This document shows, piece after piece, positions 26,956 to 39,089 of a DNA stretch of 64,000 nucleotides. Both the position numbers and the translations under genes were made by a program. Position 1 is the stretch's first letter, and every line of letters starts with the position of its first letter. The notes beneath the pieces were generated by a model, which worked only from the letters and a program-made list of their open reading frames with translations, was not told the DNA's origin and did no database searches. Source of the stretch: Tetrahymena thermophila SB210 (taxonomy: Eukaryota; Ciliophora; Oligohymenophorea; Hymenostomatida; Tetrahymenidae); assembly GCF_000189635.1 (NCBI RefSeq), contig NW_002476237.1:434001-498000 (forward strand), written 5' to 3'.

Positions 26956-29313
26956 TCAAAATTAAATGCCTCTGATAACTAATCTCTTTAATTTCATAAT
27001 TTGTTCTCTAAATCTCTTTTTCGATGACTCACTTTCTTTATTACTTCTTTTGATAATTTTTAAAATTTATTAGTGAATAGAAAAAAATTTCTTTATATTA
27101 AAAATAAGAGTTAAAAGTTTCAAAGTTAAATAATTTTTAAATAAATAAAAAAAGCTGTAATTTTAAAATTAAAAAAATTCAAAATTACAAAAAAAGTGTT
27201 GCATTTATGATAAAGAAAGAAATCAAAAAATAAATAAAATATTTTACCTGAGTTCTAATGTTAAATTTGATAGAAGAGGGCATTTAGCCAAATTAAAGCT
27301 TAAACTTTATAAACCTGTTTCACTTATCTTATTATGACTTTTAATATTAAATAAAATAGTTTTTAATGAAAAAATAAGAACTACTTTTAAATTAGTTATA
27401 TTTTGTTTAGAAAAGAAGTGAACAAGTTTTAAATAAAGCAAATTATGGAAACATAAAACATTTTAATAATAAAATAAATCATTTTTTTACTATTTTTTTT
27501 TTCTCTTGATTTTATTATTTTAATAAAACAAAAATAAATTAACTATTTTACCTGAAAAAAAATGTCAAAGTTGACATATTAGTGCACTTTACAAAAGCAG
27601 ATCCTAAGCTTGATAAATCATCATCACCAATTTCATTGCATCTATTAATTATTGTACACAAAAATGTTAGTTTCTAAATAAATTTACATTAAAAAGTTGA
27701 ATTATGAAAATATAAAAAAATAATCTTTAAATATGAAAGATGTAGTAAAAAAATAATTTTTTTTATTCTAATTTTAAATAAAAAATAAATATTACTCAAT
27801 ATTAAGTATTAAATTTTATAGAAAAGTATAATTCTCCTAAGCAGATGCCAAATTTATCATTCCAGAATCACAAATGTAGTTGTAACTTTTTATTTATTTT
27901 ATATAAATTTTTATATTTGTAAAAAAGAAAAAATTAAACATAAATAACAAATAAAAATTTTAAATCTAAAAAATAAGCAGTTAAAAATTTAATTAGAAGC
28001 TTGACAAATAGATAGCAAAATAATCAGCTTTTACCCTATTTAAAGTTCCAAATTTTAGAGTTTGGTACAACTTTTTAAAGCAGAAACTAAACTTGATGCC
28101 CCTTATGCACCTAAAAAATTGTTTCTTTATTATTTTAAATTAGTATTTGTGAGTATTATAATAATATAATTATTGAAAAAAATTGAAGAGTAAATAGAAA
28201 TGAATTTTTATAATTAAAAAAGGGATTTACATTAAGTTAAGAGACAGGTTTTTAAGAAGAATGCAGCTCGATAAAGCAGAGCCTAAATCTTATACCCCTT
28301 ACTCTAGGATTAAATTGTTTCTTTTTTAATTTAGAATAAATTAATAATTATATATTATTTAAAAAAATGAACTTTAGAAAATAAAGTATTTTAAAAGAAA
28401 AACAATTAATAAATTTAAAGAAGCGATATATCAAACTAATGTGCCAATAAATTAGAAGAGCCATTTAAATTATTTTCAAATTAATAAATTATTAAAAAAA
28501 AAGTGAGTTTGTTTTACTTGAGTTCTATAGTTAAGTCTAATAGATTAGTACATTTTGAAATTCCTAATCCTAAAACTTTAGCACCCTCTTCTTGAATATC
28601 ATTATTCCTTTTAATAAAAATATTAATTTTAATGATAAAAGAAAATAATAAGATACAAAAATAGACTAATAAAATAAATAATTCAATCCTTAGGAAATAA
28701 TAGAAAATTTAATTATTTATTCAGTAAATAAAAGGCTCAAAAGTGAATAAACAAGATAATTTTACTCTAGCAGAAGAAATAATTTTGTGATATTTGTGCA
28801 GCTTGCAATAGCAGAACTTAAGAATGTAATGTTCTAATCATTATTTTAACAACTCCTTTAACATATATTTATTAAAAATAAATTTATTATTTTATAAATT
28901 AAATAAAAGTAATATTTCAAAAATAAGTTAGATATTTTTTATTTTTTTATTAGATTATTTTAATTAATAAAATACTGAGAGGAAATATATACATATAATT
29001 TTACCTCAGTTCAAGCTTAATACTTTAGGCATTAGAGCAGTTTTATAAAGAAGAAGCTAATTTTTATAAGCTTTCTCTATCAAGTTATCTATGTCATATT
29101 TTATTTTATTTTTAATTATTGCTAAATAATAAACAAGAAAAATCAAGGCAATATTTAACTTTTTTACCTAGTTCAATTTCAAGCTATTAGTGAGTTGATA
29201 GAGATGAGTTTATAAACTATTTGCAATAAAATAAAGATTAAGTAAGGTTTTTTAGTTAAAAATAAATAAATAACTTCTTCAAGATTTGAAAATTATCTTT
29301 TCTAATTTATCAT
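26956..29313 (-). CDS. Leucine-rich-repeat protein, one repeat per exon
   Basis: RNase-inhibitor-type LRRs, each encoded by one short exon. Exons 28855-28766, 28607-28518, 28320-28231, 28124-28035, 27885-27796, 27641-27552 and 27337-27248 are each 90 nt, begin and end in phase 2, and encode one repeat of 30 residues. Examples are NEIGDDDLSSLGSAFVKCTN and EQGVQDLGSALSSC, then a LxxLxLxL strand. The exon at 29088-29005 (84 nt) is a shorter repeat. The last exon (27046-26956) encodes a basic tail ending VIRGIQF. The first exon (29313-29275, starts MINQKRQFSNLEE) and second (29216-29168) also fit. The second ends in phase 1 while the third needs phase 2, so either one base is lost or a border is misread. 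Expected about 295 residues. LRR arcs bind proteins; no other domain is visible. Confidence 0.75.
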
Positions 29314-30080
29314 TTTTTTTTTATTTTTAATGGTTCCAAAAAAAATTTTGAATCAAAATTGAAGTTAATAATCTCCAATAAAATATTAAAATAAAAAAAG
29401 ATTAATGCCAAACAAAATATATCTTAACATAATATCTATCCTTTATTTAAATAAAAGCATTTTAGATATTAATTGTATATCATATAGCATAAAAAGACAT
29501 ATTTTTTTTAATTTCAAAAATATTGATAAAATTATAATAAAAATGATAAATTTGCATTTTAAATCTTTTTAACATTGAAATACATCTATAAAATTATAAT
29601 TATTTTTTTTGTCATTCAAAATAATATTTAATGCTTTAAATTAAAATTTTAAACGTTTTGAATAATTTTTAAAGAGTTTTAGAAAAAAATAAAAATAAAC
29701 TTTTTATAATTGTAATAAAGCTAAATCAAGTAAAAATTTTCTATTTTTTTAATAAATGCATTTAAATACTTTTAAAATAGATTATATCGCCATTTTAATA
29801 TTAATAAATTTAATTATTCCTTATTGAAGTTGCTTCAATTTATTTGCAAAAAATTAAACTATTTCTATTATTCAATTAAATTTGGCTTTGATGAAAATAA
29901 TTTTATAATTTAAAATAATTGGTTATATTTTTTATAATTGCTCAAAACAAGTTTTGTATTTATCTTTACTAACTACATTTAGATTATTTATGTAAAATTG
30001 AAAAAGTAAAAAACATATAAAAATATCTTTAATTATTATTTTAATTTCTAAGAAAAATCTAAAATCTTTTAGAAGACAAA
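29314..30080. other. Divergent promoter region
   Basis: About 770 bases between the starts of the minus-strand LRR gene and the plus-strand CHCH gene; it must hold both promoters. Very A/T-rich with many T runs; no motif stands out. Confidence 0.6.
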
Positions 30081-30363
30081 ATGGAAACATAGGTTATAAG
30101 ATACAACTGCAAGTAGCAATACCTTGAAATAAGAGCATGTTATGACAGTTTACCTAACACATCAACTTCAGAATAGATTATTTAAGCGTGCGATGTAAAT
30201 TATTTAATATTTAAACATAAATTGCATCATATATTTTATTCAGCCAAAAATTTATGCATTAGGAAAGTGCATCGAATAGGGGAGGATAAAGGATTAAGAA
30301 TTGTTTGTAAAATAGAAGTTAAATGAATACATAAACTCAGATTAAAACTAAAGTAAAAATTGA
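30081..30363 (+). CDS. Twin CX9C (CHCH) small protein, probably mitochondrial intermembrane space
   Basis: Two exons, 30081-30194 and 30244-30363, joined in phase 0 by a 49-nt intron, give 77 residues with TGA at 30361-30363. The four cysteines sit at 10, 20, 37 and 47, making two CX9C motifs: CKQQYLEIRAC and CDPKIYALGKC. Twin CX9C proteins fold as a helical hairpin with two disulfides, are imported and oxidised by Mia40/Erv1, and act in respiratory-chain assembly, cristae organisation or mitoribosomes. The length matches small family members such as the CMC and COX assembly factors. No N-terminal presequence is present, as usual for this route. Which family member it represents cannot be decided here. 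Confidence 0.75.
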
Positions 30364-30676
30364 TAAATTTAGAATTATAAAACAGTATAAAAATGCATTA
30401 TTGTGTATTGCTTAAATAGATAAATTTTTAAGAAGTAAATTCTATTTAATTAATAAAATTTTACATAAAGTATAAATGATATTTGTTTTTTAAAAGGAAT
30501 CTATTGATATTTATTTTTAACAAATATATAATTCAAATATTTTAACTAGAATTAATAAATAAAAGTATTTATTATCAGTTTATATTATAAATCATTTGGA
30601 TTATAAATAAATAAAAACATTTTATATTAATTATTAACCTACACACATCCATAAATTTATTATCTTAAAAAGCTCT
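30364..30676. other. Short convergent spacer
   Basis: 313 bases of A/T-rich sequence between the 3' ends of the CHCH gene and the Arg/Ser-rich gene. No structured terminator is obvious. Confidence 0.55.
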
Positions 30677-33471
30677 TCAATTGTTGCTTTATTGCTTTTC
30701 TAAACCCTTTGTCAACAAATTAGATTATCCATAAAAGGGATTGAATGTTTGATTGCTTTTTTATGGAATTTGTTAAATGTTAGAATAAGGATTAAACATA
30801 AGAAAATTCTAAAACTTTTAATCTTACTAAGGCTAAGGTGGAAAAACTTATTATTAAATTACACTTTTAATTTCATGTTGGTTATCAATAGTATTGGTTG
30901 GGGTTTGGGCTATATTATTTGGGAACTATTGTAACCCGTTTTACTAAATAACTGGATTTATTATTTAGCTTGGAGGTTTTATATGTGAAGGAATTTGAAA
31001 ATTAAATTAAAAATTCTCTTAAGGTTTGTTTCTCGTGCTAGTTTAGAACTAAAATTTATCTTGGTTGCTTCTAACTGGAGAGTTTTTAAATGGTTTGTAG
31101 TTATTAATTTATTTTTCTGGACTGTTGTATCCATTTCCATCTATATTAATATTGCTATTACTGTTTAATTTTTACCCAATAAATTTATTTTATTAAAGCT
31201 ATTTGAATTGTTAAGTCTAATTATTGTTTCCTATCGCTTTTTATAGATAAATTAAATAAATAATTAATTAATTACTTAAAATTGAAAGAATTAATTGTTA
31301 TAATTTACTTTTTGCAGCTATTTGAGGTATATTTACACTCTTATTACCGTTTTAGTGATATAATAATTTTTGTTCACTAATCCCTTTTATTTATTTAAAG
31401 CAAATATTAAGTATTTCTTCAATATTTCTAAATTAATTTTAATACTTTGATTAGAGTGGATACTAAGTTTGCTTTAGGAGTCACTCTAATTACGATTTCT
31501 AATTTAAGGTGATTAACTGTTCTTGTGCTAAGGTGAAACTGAGAACTAATTACTATTTCTTCTTAAGTAGCTTTAATCTTAGCTCCTTTTATTATTGCTT
31601 CGCTAAACACTTCGACTACTACTTTGACTTGAAGATGAAGAAGAGGAAGAAACAGATTTCTTCTTTTAATAATTGCTCTCCCAATCATTACCTTTTGGTC
31701 TACTTCTTAAAGGAGTATCTTCCTCTCTGTACCTACTTTAACTCCTCCTTTCTCCTCTCTCTGAGCTTAATCTTCTATTATACCTATAGTCCTAATATCT
31801 GCCATTATTAAAATTATATTTATTTGAGTAATTATTATAACCTTAGTTATTTTAATATTATTTTTAGTTATTCTAAAATTTATTATTTTAAATATTATTT
31901 AATTGTTTTCTATGTTCTTCACTACCCTTATTATTATAGCTTCTATCCCTCTCTCTTAAATTATTAATACTATTATACTAGGAACTAGAAAGTTATCTAT
32001 TATTATCTTATTTTATCGAGTGGTGCTTTTGATCAAAATAATCATCCCTTAGGTTCTTTCTTTCTTAACTTCTTCTATTTGGCGACACAGGCCTCGAATC
32101 TTAGATTTTATTAGGACGATTGTTTGAGTAATGGTTTTTATTGCTTTCACCATCAATAATAATCATTTCCCGATTTTAATGTTGCTAATTTACAAAGTGT
32201 CTTTTATCTTACTACTTGAAGTCGTAACTCATATTCTTTTAATTATATATCTGCTACTAGTTATATCTTCTATCATCATCTTCTTTAATTTATAAACATA
32301 TATTTAAAATTTAAGAAACTAACTTTTTTACATTAATTGGTTGAATACATAAAATTTACTTACAATCATAGAGAGTTTGTTTGAATATTTGTTTGCTTGC
32401 TTGTTCGTTTGTTTGTTATTTTTATGCATAAATTCCAGTTAAATTTCATTTCAATTATAAATAATAAAACATTTTAATAATTTCGATTCTATTTAAGATT
32501 TAATTTAATCGATAAAACTACATCTTAAAGGGAAAATCAAATAGCAATCGAATAATCTCCCTATATTTTATTGATGCTTAGCTGTTGTTTTTCATTTTAT
32601 TTTATACAAACTCCCTATAAAGTACGAATTTAAACTACAAACACACAAAAATTGTTTAAAATTAATTATTTACACTTTCTCTAGTACGTATCATCAGTAA
32701 GATCAATCACATTTTCTTTACTAAAATCAATTTTTTTTTTCTCCTTTATTTTATAAAAGGAATTATATAAAATTATTGAATCGAAAATATAAAATTATTT
32801 ATTTTTTATTCAGCAATTATTTTGAAAATATTTATCATTCTTTTATTTATTTAAAAATAAATATTCTATCCAATCTGTATTAAATCCTTTGATCATTTAC
32901 ATATTTATTTTATGATATTAATTAATAAAAAGTGTGTTACATTATATATACTATTGAGATAGCCTTCTTTTACACTATAAGGGTTTTTATCTAATTGCTC
33001 ATTATGCTTGTTTGCCTAAATAACTTTTGTAAAATTAGGCTCTATACTTTCTATTTCAAAAGGGTTTTCAGCATGATTTTATTATGAATATTTAATGCAT
33101 TACTTAAATATATTTTTTAAATCTATCTTTTCTTTATCTTTATCATTCAACATTGAAGATAACTCTTTGAGCGGGAAATTAGTAAATTTTTTATTATCTT
33201 CGTTTTAGTTATTTGTATTTTGAGATTACTCATTTTCATCTTCTTTTTATTTTAGTAGCTTGTAGTAGGTCTCCTTTTGCACAAATTATATACAATTTTA
33301 AAGATTGCAAAACGTACCAACATACTTTTAGTTTTATATTTAATATAGCATCAAAAAATAATCTTACAAAATATTAATTAATTCATCGTTTTCAGGAAAA
33401 AAATCAGTACTAATATCACTATTTTATTATGAAATCAAATAATTTAAAAACTACGTAGATATATCTTCCAT
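30677..33471 (-). CDS. Arg/Ser-rich protein with SUMO-interaction-like motif
   Basis: Exons are 33471-32941, 32743-32674, from 32282 to about 31465, a short exon near 31400-31310, and one from about 31240 to TGA 30679-30677, phase-consistent. The N-terminal 177 residues are folded-looking and acidic (MEDISTQFLNYLISQQNSD, ELINILQDYFLMLYQI) and were not recognised. Exon 2 carries VIDLTDD, a textbook SUMO-interacting motif. Exon 3 is rich in Arg/Ser/Asp dipeptides (LRERDRSYNN, LSSERGERRSQSRYREED) and has an eight-Ser run near 31645, as in SR-type splicing or nuclear-speckle proteins. The rest is Asn/Gln/Pro-rich. No RNA-recognition motif was seen, so an SR-related regulatory protein is inferred rather than a classical SR factor. 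Total is about 660 residues. Confidence 0.7.
32376..32417. repeat. TTTG/CTTG tetranucleotide tract in an intron
   Basis: GTTT and GCTT units in four-base register inside the second intron of the Arg/Ser-rich gene (intron about 32673-32283). It resembles the tracts found in spacers, showing that these are not restricted to promoters. Confidence 0.5.
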
Positions 33472-34524
33472 TTATTTGCTTATATTAAGCTTATATTATA
33501 ATCAAATCAGGCACTTAGTTAGGATTTAACTTAATTTATCTTCAAATACTTTATTTTAAATTCGCTTATTGTATTTGTATTAATGTATGAGTGTATATAT
33601 CTCTTTTTTAATTTATTCTTGACTATATTTTTTATATTTTTTTAAGTAAACTCTTAATTATTTTTTTTTTTTGATGATTTTTTTTGCGAACTATTAAGAA
33701 ATTTTAAATATCTAAAATTTATATGTATTTTTTTTATACAAAAATTTGTAATATTACTTTCTTATGCAAAAGCTTTTTATCGAGATTCACTATTTTTAAT
33801 TACTTTTTTATCAACAAATATCTTAAAAAATACTGCTGATTAATTAGTTTTGGGTATGATGAAAACAAAAGAAGTTTAATATTAAAATATTATTTCATAT
33901 AAAATTAAATAACAAAATGTATTACTATCAAATATTTAACAAAGAGAATTAGTGCTGAAAATTCTGAAATGAATTTTGAATAAGTTTCGAAATATTTAAA
34001 AACAAATATATATTTTCAATAAATAATCATTTAACTAACCTTCTAAAATAAATATTATTATATAAGAGGGTGTTCCTTTACAAATTTTTATATATCAATA
34101 TACGTCAACTACTTTTTAAATAAAACAATTTATTTATTTTAAATATATTCTTCTTTGAAAATATATCTACTTACAAAAATGTTAAAAAATCTAATAAAAA
34201 ATTAATAGCATTTATATAAGAAAATCTAATGAAAAATATTTAGAAAAAATGAATCCTTAATGAATCATTATTATAAGAAAGATATCTATCTGCAGCAATG
34301 AGATCAAATCATTCAATGAATAAATAAATGAATAATTTATTCCTTAAAACTAATGTATTAAATTCATTCAAATTAATTATTGAATTTTTTGCTGTTAAAT
34401 TTTTGAATTGTAAGGTTTAAAAACAAAAATTAGGATAGTAAGTAAGTAATTCTATTAAGGAATTAAAATCTTTAAGTTAAAAAATAAATAAAAAAGCTTT
34501 AAACTGTTTGCAATATAAAATAAA
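33472..34524. other. Divergent promoter region
   Basis: About 1.05 kb between the start of the minus-strand Arg/Ser-rich gene and the plus-strand C2 gene, so both promoters should be here. Very A/T-rich. A short ATGA/ATAA-phased stretch occurs near 34314-34335. No exon was recognised. Confidence 0.6.
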
Positions 34525-37500
34525 ATGATTTTTACAAGTAGAGAAGCAGCTCCAAAACAACCGAATTTTAGGATAGGCATATAATTTGATTCAGTTGAAT
34601 GCCAATAAGGATGTAATTTAAATAATTAAGCTCATATAAAAAAAATTTGTATTTTATTATTGAATAATAAATGCTTAAATCATTTCTTATAAAATAGTTG
34701 AAAACAAAATTTATGCTACTTTCATTTTTACAAGTTAAGAACTGGCTAAAATGGTTGAAGTAAAATTCTAATTACTAGACAAAAATACCTTATTATTGAA
34801 ATCTTTTTAAATTAGATTCCTATGGAAAGCCCTCTTTTGTTTGATGTTTTTAAAGAAGATTACAAGCAAAAACTAGAAGTTGAATTATACGAAAACAGTA
34901 GATAATTTATTTTATTAATTTCAAAAATAAATGATTTTTGTATATTTGTTTTTATAAAGATACTTCGATAGGTTAAATAGGATTGAGATTTCCTGCTAGA
35001 CCAGATTATATTAATGAAATTCAAGTAATTATTTAAATATCTTAATTCTATATTGCTAAATAAGGTTTTTAATAAAGATGGAAGATATAGTTAACGTAGA
35101 TGTAAATGACCACATCATTAAGATTAAATATAAATTTAGTGTGCTCAACAAGCTTATTTCTGCGCAAAAAGAAAACAATTATAAAAAAAGATACAATTCC
35201 AATAACAAAAGAGATAATAGCTTTGAAAAGCAATAGCAACACGAACGAAGTGGATAAGAATTACAAAAGATGTCTTAACATGATAGATCTGACAACAAGA
35301 AAAAAAATACATTTAACAAGGCTTATATGTCTGAAAATTCAGAAAATCTACCTCCATTAAAGTGCTCGTTAATTTAAAATTTTAACTAATAAAATAAATT
35401 AAGTGAAGGGATGAAGCAAAATTGCAATTATGAAATGACTGAATACTCATAAAAGATTTCATTCGAAGAAACTATAAACAAAATTTTGTAAGAAAATTCA
35501 TAATATACAAATATGAATTACTTAAACACTAATGAGTAGAATTAAAATTTCGACTATAAAAATTAAAAAATAAGTCAGACTATAAATGCTTTTGAAACTA
35601 GTAGAGTAGAAGACTCATAATCAGATATAAAAATTTATTCTTTTCAGTAAAACAACTTAGAAAGTTAGTAGAACAATGTATTTAATTCAGATAAATCTTA
35701 CAGTTTTAGTTAATAGACTACTGCTAACAAAATTAACCCAAAATATAGCTAACATACAATAATAGAAGCCTATTCAGCAAAAAAATTTGACTAAAATTTA
35801 ATTTCAGCTGAAAAAAAAAGGCTCAATTTTTAAGAAAGCCCTGGTAGAAATCAAAAAAATTTTTAAAATTTAACACATCACACAAAATTAATATATTCTC
35901 CAAGATCAGATATCAAGTCTGCCAGAAAAAATAATATAGAGTTTTCTTAGCTTAATGTAAACCCTGCTAATAATCCTAGTATAGGTCCAATTGATACTAC
36001 TAGAACATCCAAATCATAGGAAATATAATGCAGAAGTCGAAGAAGTTTGAATGATATAACATCAGCTTCTAGGAACAATAGATTGGAAACATAAAATGAT
36101 AGCATCTTAGAAAAGAATATTCCTAATGCATAAGGAATGCTAATAGATACATTAAGATAACCATATGACATTTCATTGTGTGCAAATAGCAAAGATTTAG
36201 ATGAATTTTCATAATCACAAGCTATTGAATATCTTAAAAATCTCACAGTTGCTTTGTAATTAAGAGTTTAAGTAAAAGTTTTGATTTAAAAAAAAATAAA
36301 TTTTTTAATTTTATAATTTTAAATCTATTAATCAGCATTTGAAGCATGTTGAATCTGAAAATATTACACTGAAAGAAGATTTCCACAAGCTCAAAAATTT
36401 AAGAGATTAATGTTTGAAAACATCTGAAAATATTTCATAAGTATCTCTTCAAGAAACGGTCAAATTATAGCAAGAACTGGAGGGAATAATTTAAAATTCT
36501 AGAAAATACTTAGAGTAGCTCAAGGAAAGCCGATAATAGTAAAATTAAAATTATTGATTAAAAAGCTTTAAAATTATTTTAATTTAATTGAAGGATTGAT
36601 GAATTAAAAAGTTAACTGCAAAATGAGTAAAATGAAAAAAGATAACTTAATCAAAAAATAAATGAATTAACAAGCTAAATCTAGATATAAAGGTAATACA
36701 TTTAATTAATTTGCTTAATAAAAACTAAATTAAAATTGTTTACTAGTGAAAAGGAAAAATTAAGTCTTTAAAACATTAACCTTGAGACAATATAAAACAC
36801 CTCAACCTTAGACCAATTAGTAAATAATTGTTTTAAAATTTGGTTGAAATAAATAAATAAAATTAATTATTTATTTTGTGTTTAAAGAAAACTAGAGAAT
36901 TAAAAGAGATTTTGGAAAAAATAATTCGAGAAAAAAGTGAAATAACTAAAGAAAATTTGAGTATAAAAAATGATAACATAAAATTGTAATAGAGTTTAAT
37001 GGAGCTAAGATTAAAATATGAAGAACTTGATTTTAAAAACAAACAACTTTCTGAGTAGATTATCTTAATGTCAAATGGAGAAGAGGTAAAAGAAGGATAA
37101 GATATTACCAAAGATTAATAATACCAAGTTTAGAAAGAAATAAATAGAAGGTATTCTTACTTTTTTTACTAAAATTTATATTGAGAAATATTTTTTATAA
37201 ATGAAAATAAGTCTGATTTTAAGTATAGAGCAACTTCATGAAGAAAAGAATACTAAATAAAGAGAATTTAACAATTTATCTTCTCAGTATGAGGAGTAGA
37301 TTTTATTTTTGTAGAAAAATGTTTAAGATATGGAGGCCTAGCTGAGAGAGTTAAATTAAACCAACCTTGAATTACAAGCAAACAATTTAGAACTGAGTCT
37401 AACTTTGAAGAATATAGAATGCATTTAAAAATCAAAGCAAATTTTTGAAGAAGATCTTAGGAAAGAAATTGAAAGAAATTCAACTCTTTATCTTTAATTT

Positions 37501-38116
37501 TAGTCCATCAAGCAATCAAATGAAGTCCTTTTCCATAAATTAGTAAGAGCAAATGAGTAAATTAAATGCTCATAAGACTAACTGACAAGCTTTAACGAAT
37601 AAATTAAAACTTTAACTTAATGCCAGGAAACAGCTGTTCAATACTTAACATATCTTTCTTTTTTAATTAATGATTCATATTCTCCAGATTAAGTAAATAA
37701 ATAAATAAATAATCAACGAATTTATTAAAAAAATTAAACAATTTTTAAATTTAAAGAATGACCTTTTTGATAAACTGTTAAATGAACAAGTACGATAATC
37801 TAAATTTAGTGCATTAATTTTCATCATTTTAAGAAAGCTTAAAAGCGGCTTGTATTAATTTGGTTCATAAAAAATATAAGTGTATATAGAAGAAAATATA
37901 GTTAAAGGTAATTAATTAATTAAATGTATCTTTTAATTTAAATTATTATTTGGTTTTAATTCAGTCAAAGGGCAAGACAGTGCAGTTAAGTATTTTGAGA
38001 GAAACATCAATCCTGAAATCTTAAAGTTGATATCTTCCCTTAATGCTGATAAAGAAAAGTAATATAACGAGCTAGTACTTGTGCTAAGCAAATGGCTAGA
38101 AAATAAGAATTACTGA
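34525..38116 (+). CDS. N-terminal-C2-domain coiled-coil protein
   Basis: Exons 34525-34612, 34698-34759, 34816-34897, 34960-35024, 35078-36271, from 36336, and about five more to TGA 38114-38116; all the early borders keep phase. The first 120 residues read as a C2 sandwich: PNFRIGIQFDSVECQQG, ENKIYATFIFTS, SPLLFDVFKEDYKQKLEVEL and SIGQIGLRFPARPDYINEI. This pattern fits the N-terminal C2 (NT-C2) family found in EEIG1/EHBP1 and many ciliate coiled-coil proteins, likely a membrane or protein-binding module. About 400 mostly polar residues follow. Several coiled-coil exons come next (IDELKSQLQNEQNEKRQLNQ, TRELKEILEKIIREKSEITK) and then a helical C-terminus (NPEILKLISSLNADKEKQYN). Total is about 930 residues. 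A scaffold role is inferred. Confidence 0.75.
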
Positions 38117-38444
38117 AAAGAAACCATTTAAAATAAAAACTGATTGATTATTTATTTTGAAAATGCAATTTACAATAAATTTATTCTAATTAAGCAAAAT
38201 AGATATAATAAATAGAGTTATTAAAGTGAAATATAAATTTAAATAAAGAAAACTATGTGTTATATAAAAAGTAAAATTATTTTATAATATTTTTGTATAT
38301 AATTATTAAAAAATTATTAAATCTACATAAACAACAATTAATTTTTTAGTTAATTAATTAAGGATTCATTTTTATCTTTTTAAGATTTGCAATTTTTTTT
38401 ACTTTTGATCTTTATATAAAAGAAAATTATTAGTAATGTTTCAA
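38117..38444. other. Short convergent spacer
   Basis: 328 bases of A/T-rich sequence between converging genes; nothing recognisable. Confidence 0.55.
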
Positions 38445-39089
38445 TCAAAAGAGCAAAGGATGAAGTTCTAAAATTATTTTTGCCACCATTTAGCCAGAAA
38501 GATGAAAGTTGTTGTTTAAAGAGATGAAATCTAAAGCATCCCATAAAAATGAAGATACATCTCTGTCAGGATAAATTTATTCATACTTTTCCTTAGCTGC
38601 TACATATTTAGAATAGTTGCCAAATACTTCTAATGATATTTAGACTAGCTTTAATAAAGATCTGCTTTTTTTGGGAAGCTACTCTTCTAATTTTATAAGA
38701 GCATCACAAATGTGTTCTAATCCTTCTTTTTCTTTCTCCTTGATCAATATTGAAAGACCTTGATAATCTAAGCCGAGCTGAAATTCATCTAGAGCAAATT
38801 GCTGATCAGTTATTGAGCTTAATTCTAATTCATTTACCTCTAATTTAAGTCCTTCCAAATATCCTTTTAATTTTAAAGCACTAATCAATGAAATAGTTAT
38901 TAAGTTTTTAAAAAAGGTTTGTTATTGAATACATTTTATTTTTCAATTTTATAAAAAGATACCTTTTAAAAACTGCTGAATATTATTTTTATCGTGGAAA
39001 ATTGGATCAGTATCGGCCAGTGAAAAATTAATACCAACAAAAATTAGTATTACTAAAATCTAATAATTAAAAGCTTATTATCTCTTCAT
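38445..39089 (-). CDS. Small secreted or lumenal protein, unknown family
   Basis: Two exons, 39089-38974 and 38880-38445, join in phase (leftover CA plus T) to give 183 residues; TGA is at 38447-38445. The N-terminus has a typical signal peptide: a basic start, then ILVILIFVGINFSLA with probable cleavage before DTDP. The mature part is helical and acidic (KLKGYLEGLKLEVNELELSS, IKEKEKEGLEHICDALI) with a single visible Cys and no transmembrane segment. No family was recognised. It would enter the secretory pathway, perhaps a mucocyst, food vacuole or the medium; this is inference from the signal peptide alone. Confidence 0.75.

Noticed and set aside
28400-28500. A possible additional LRR-like exon (NLNGSSNLLAHQFDIS).
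   Set aside because: It has no AG acceptor in the needed position, and its neighbours splice directly to each other in phase 2. It may be a dead repeat copy.
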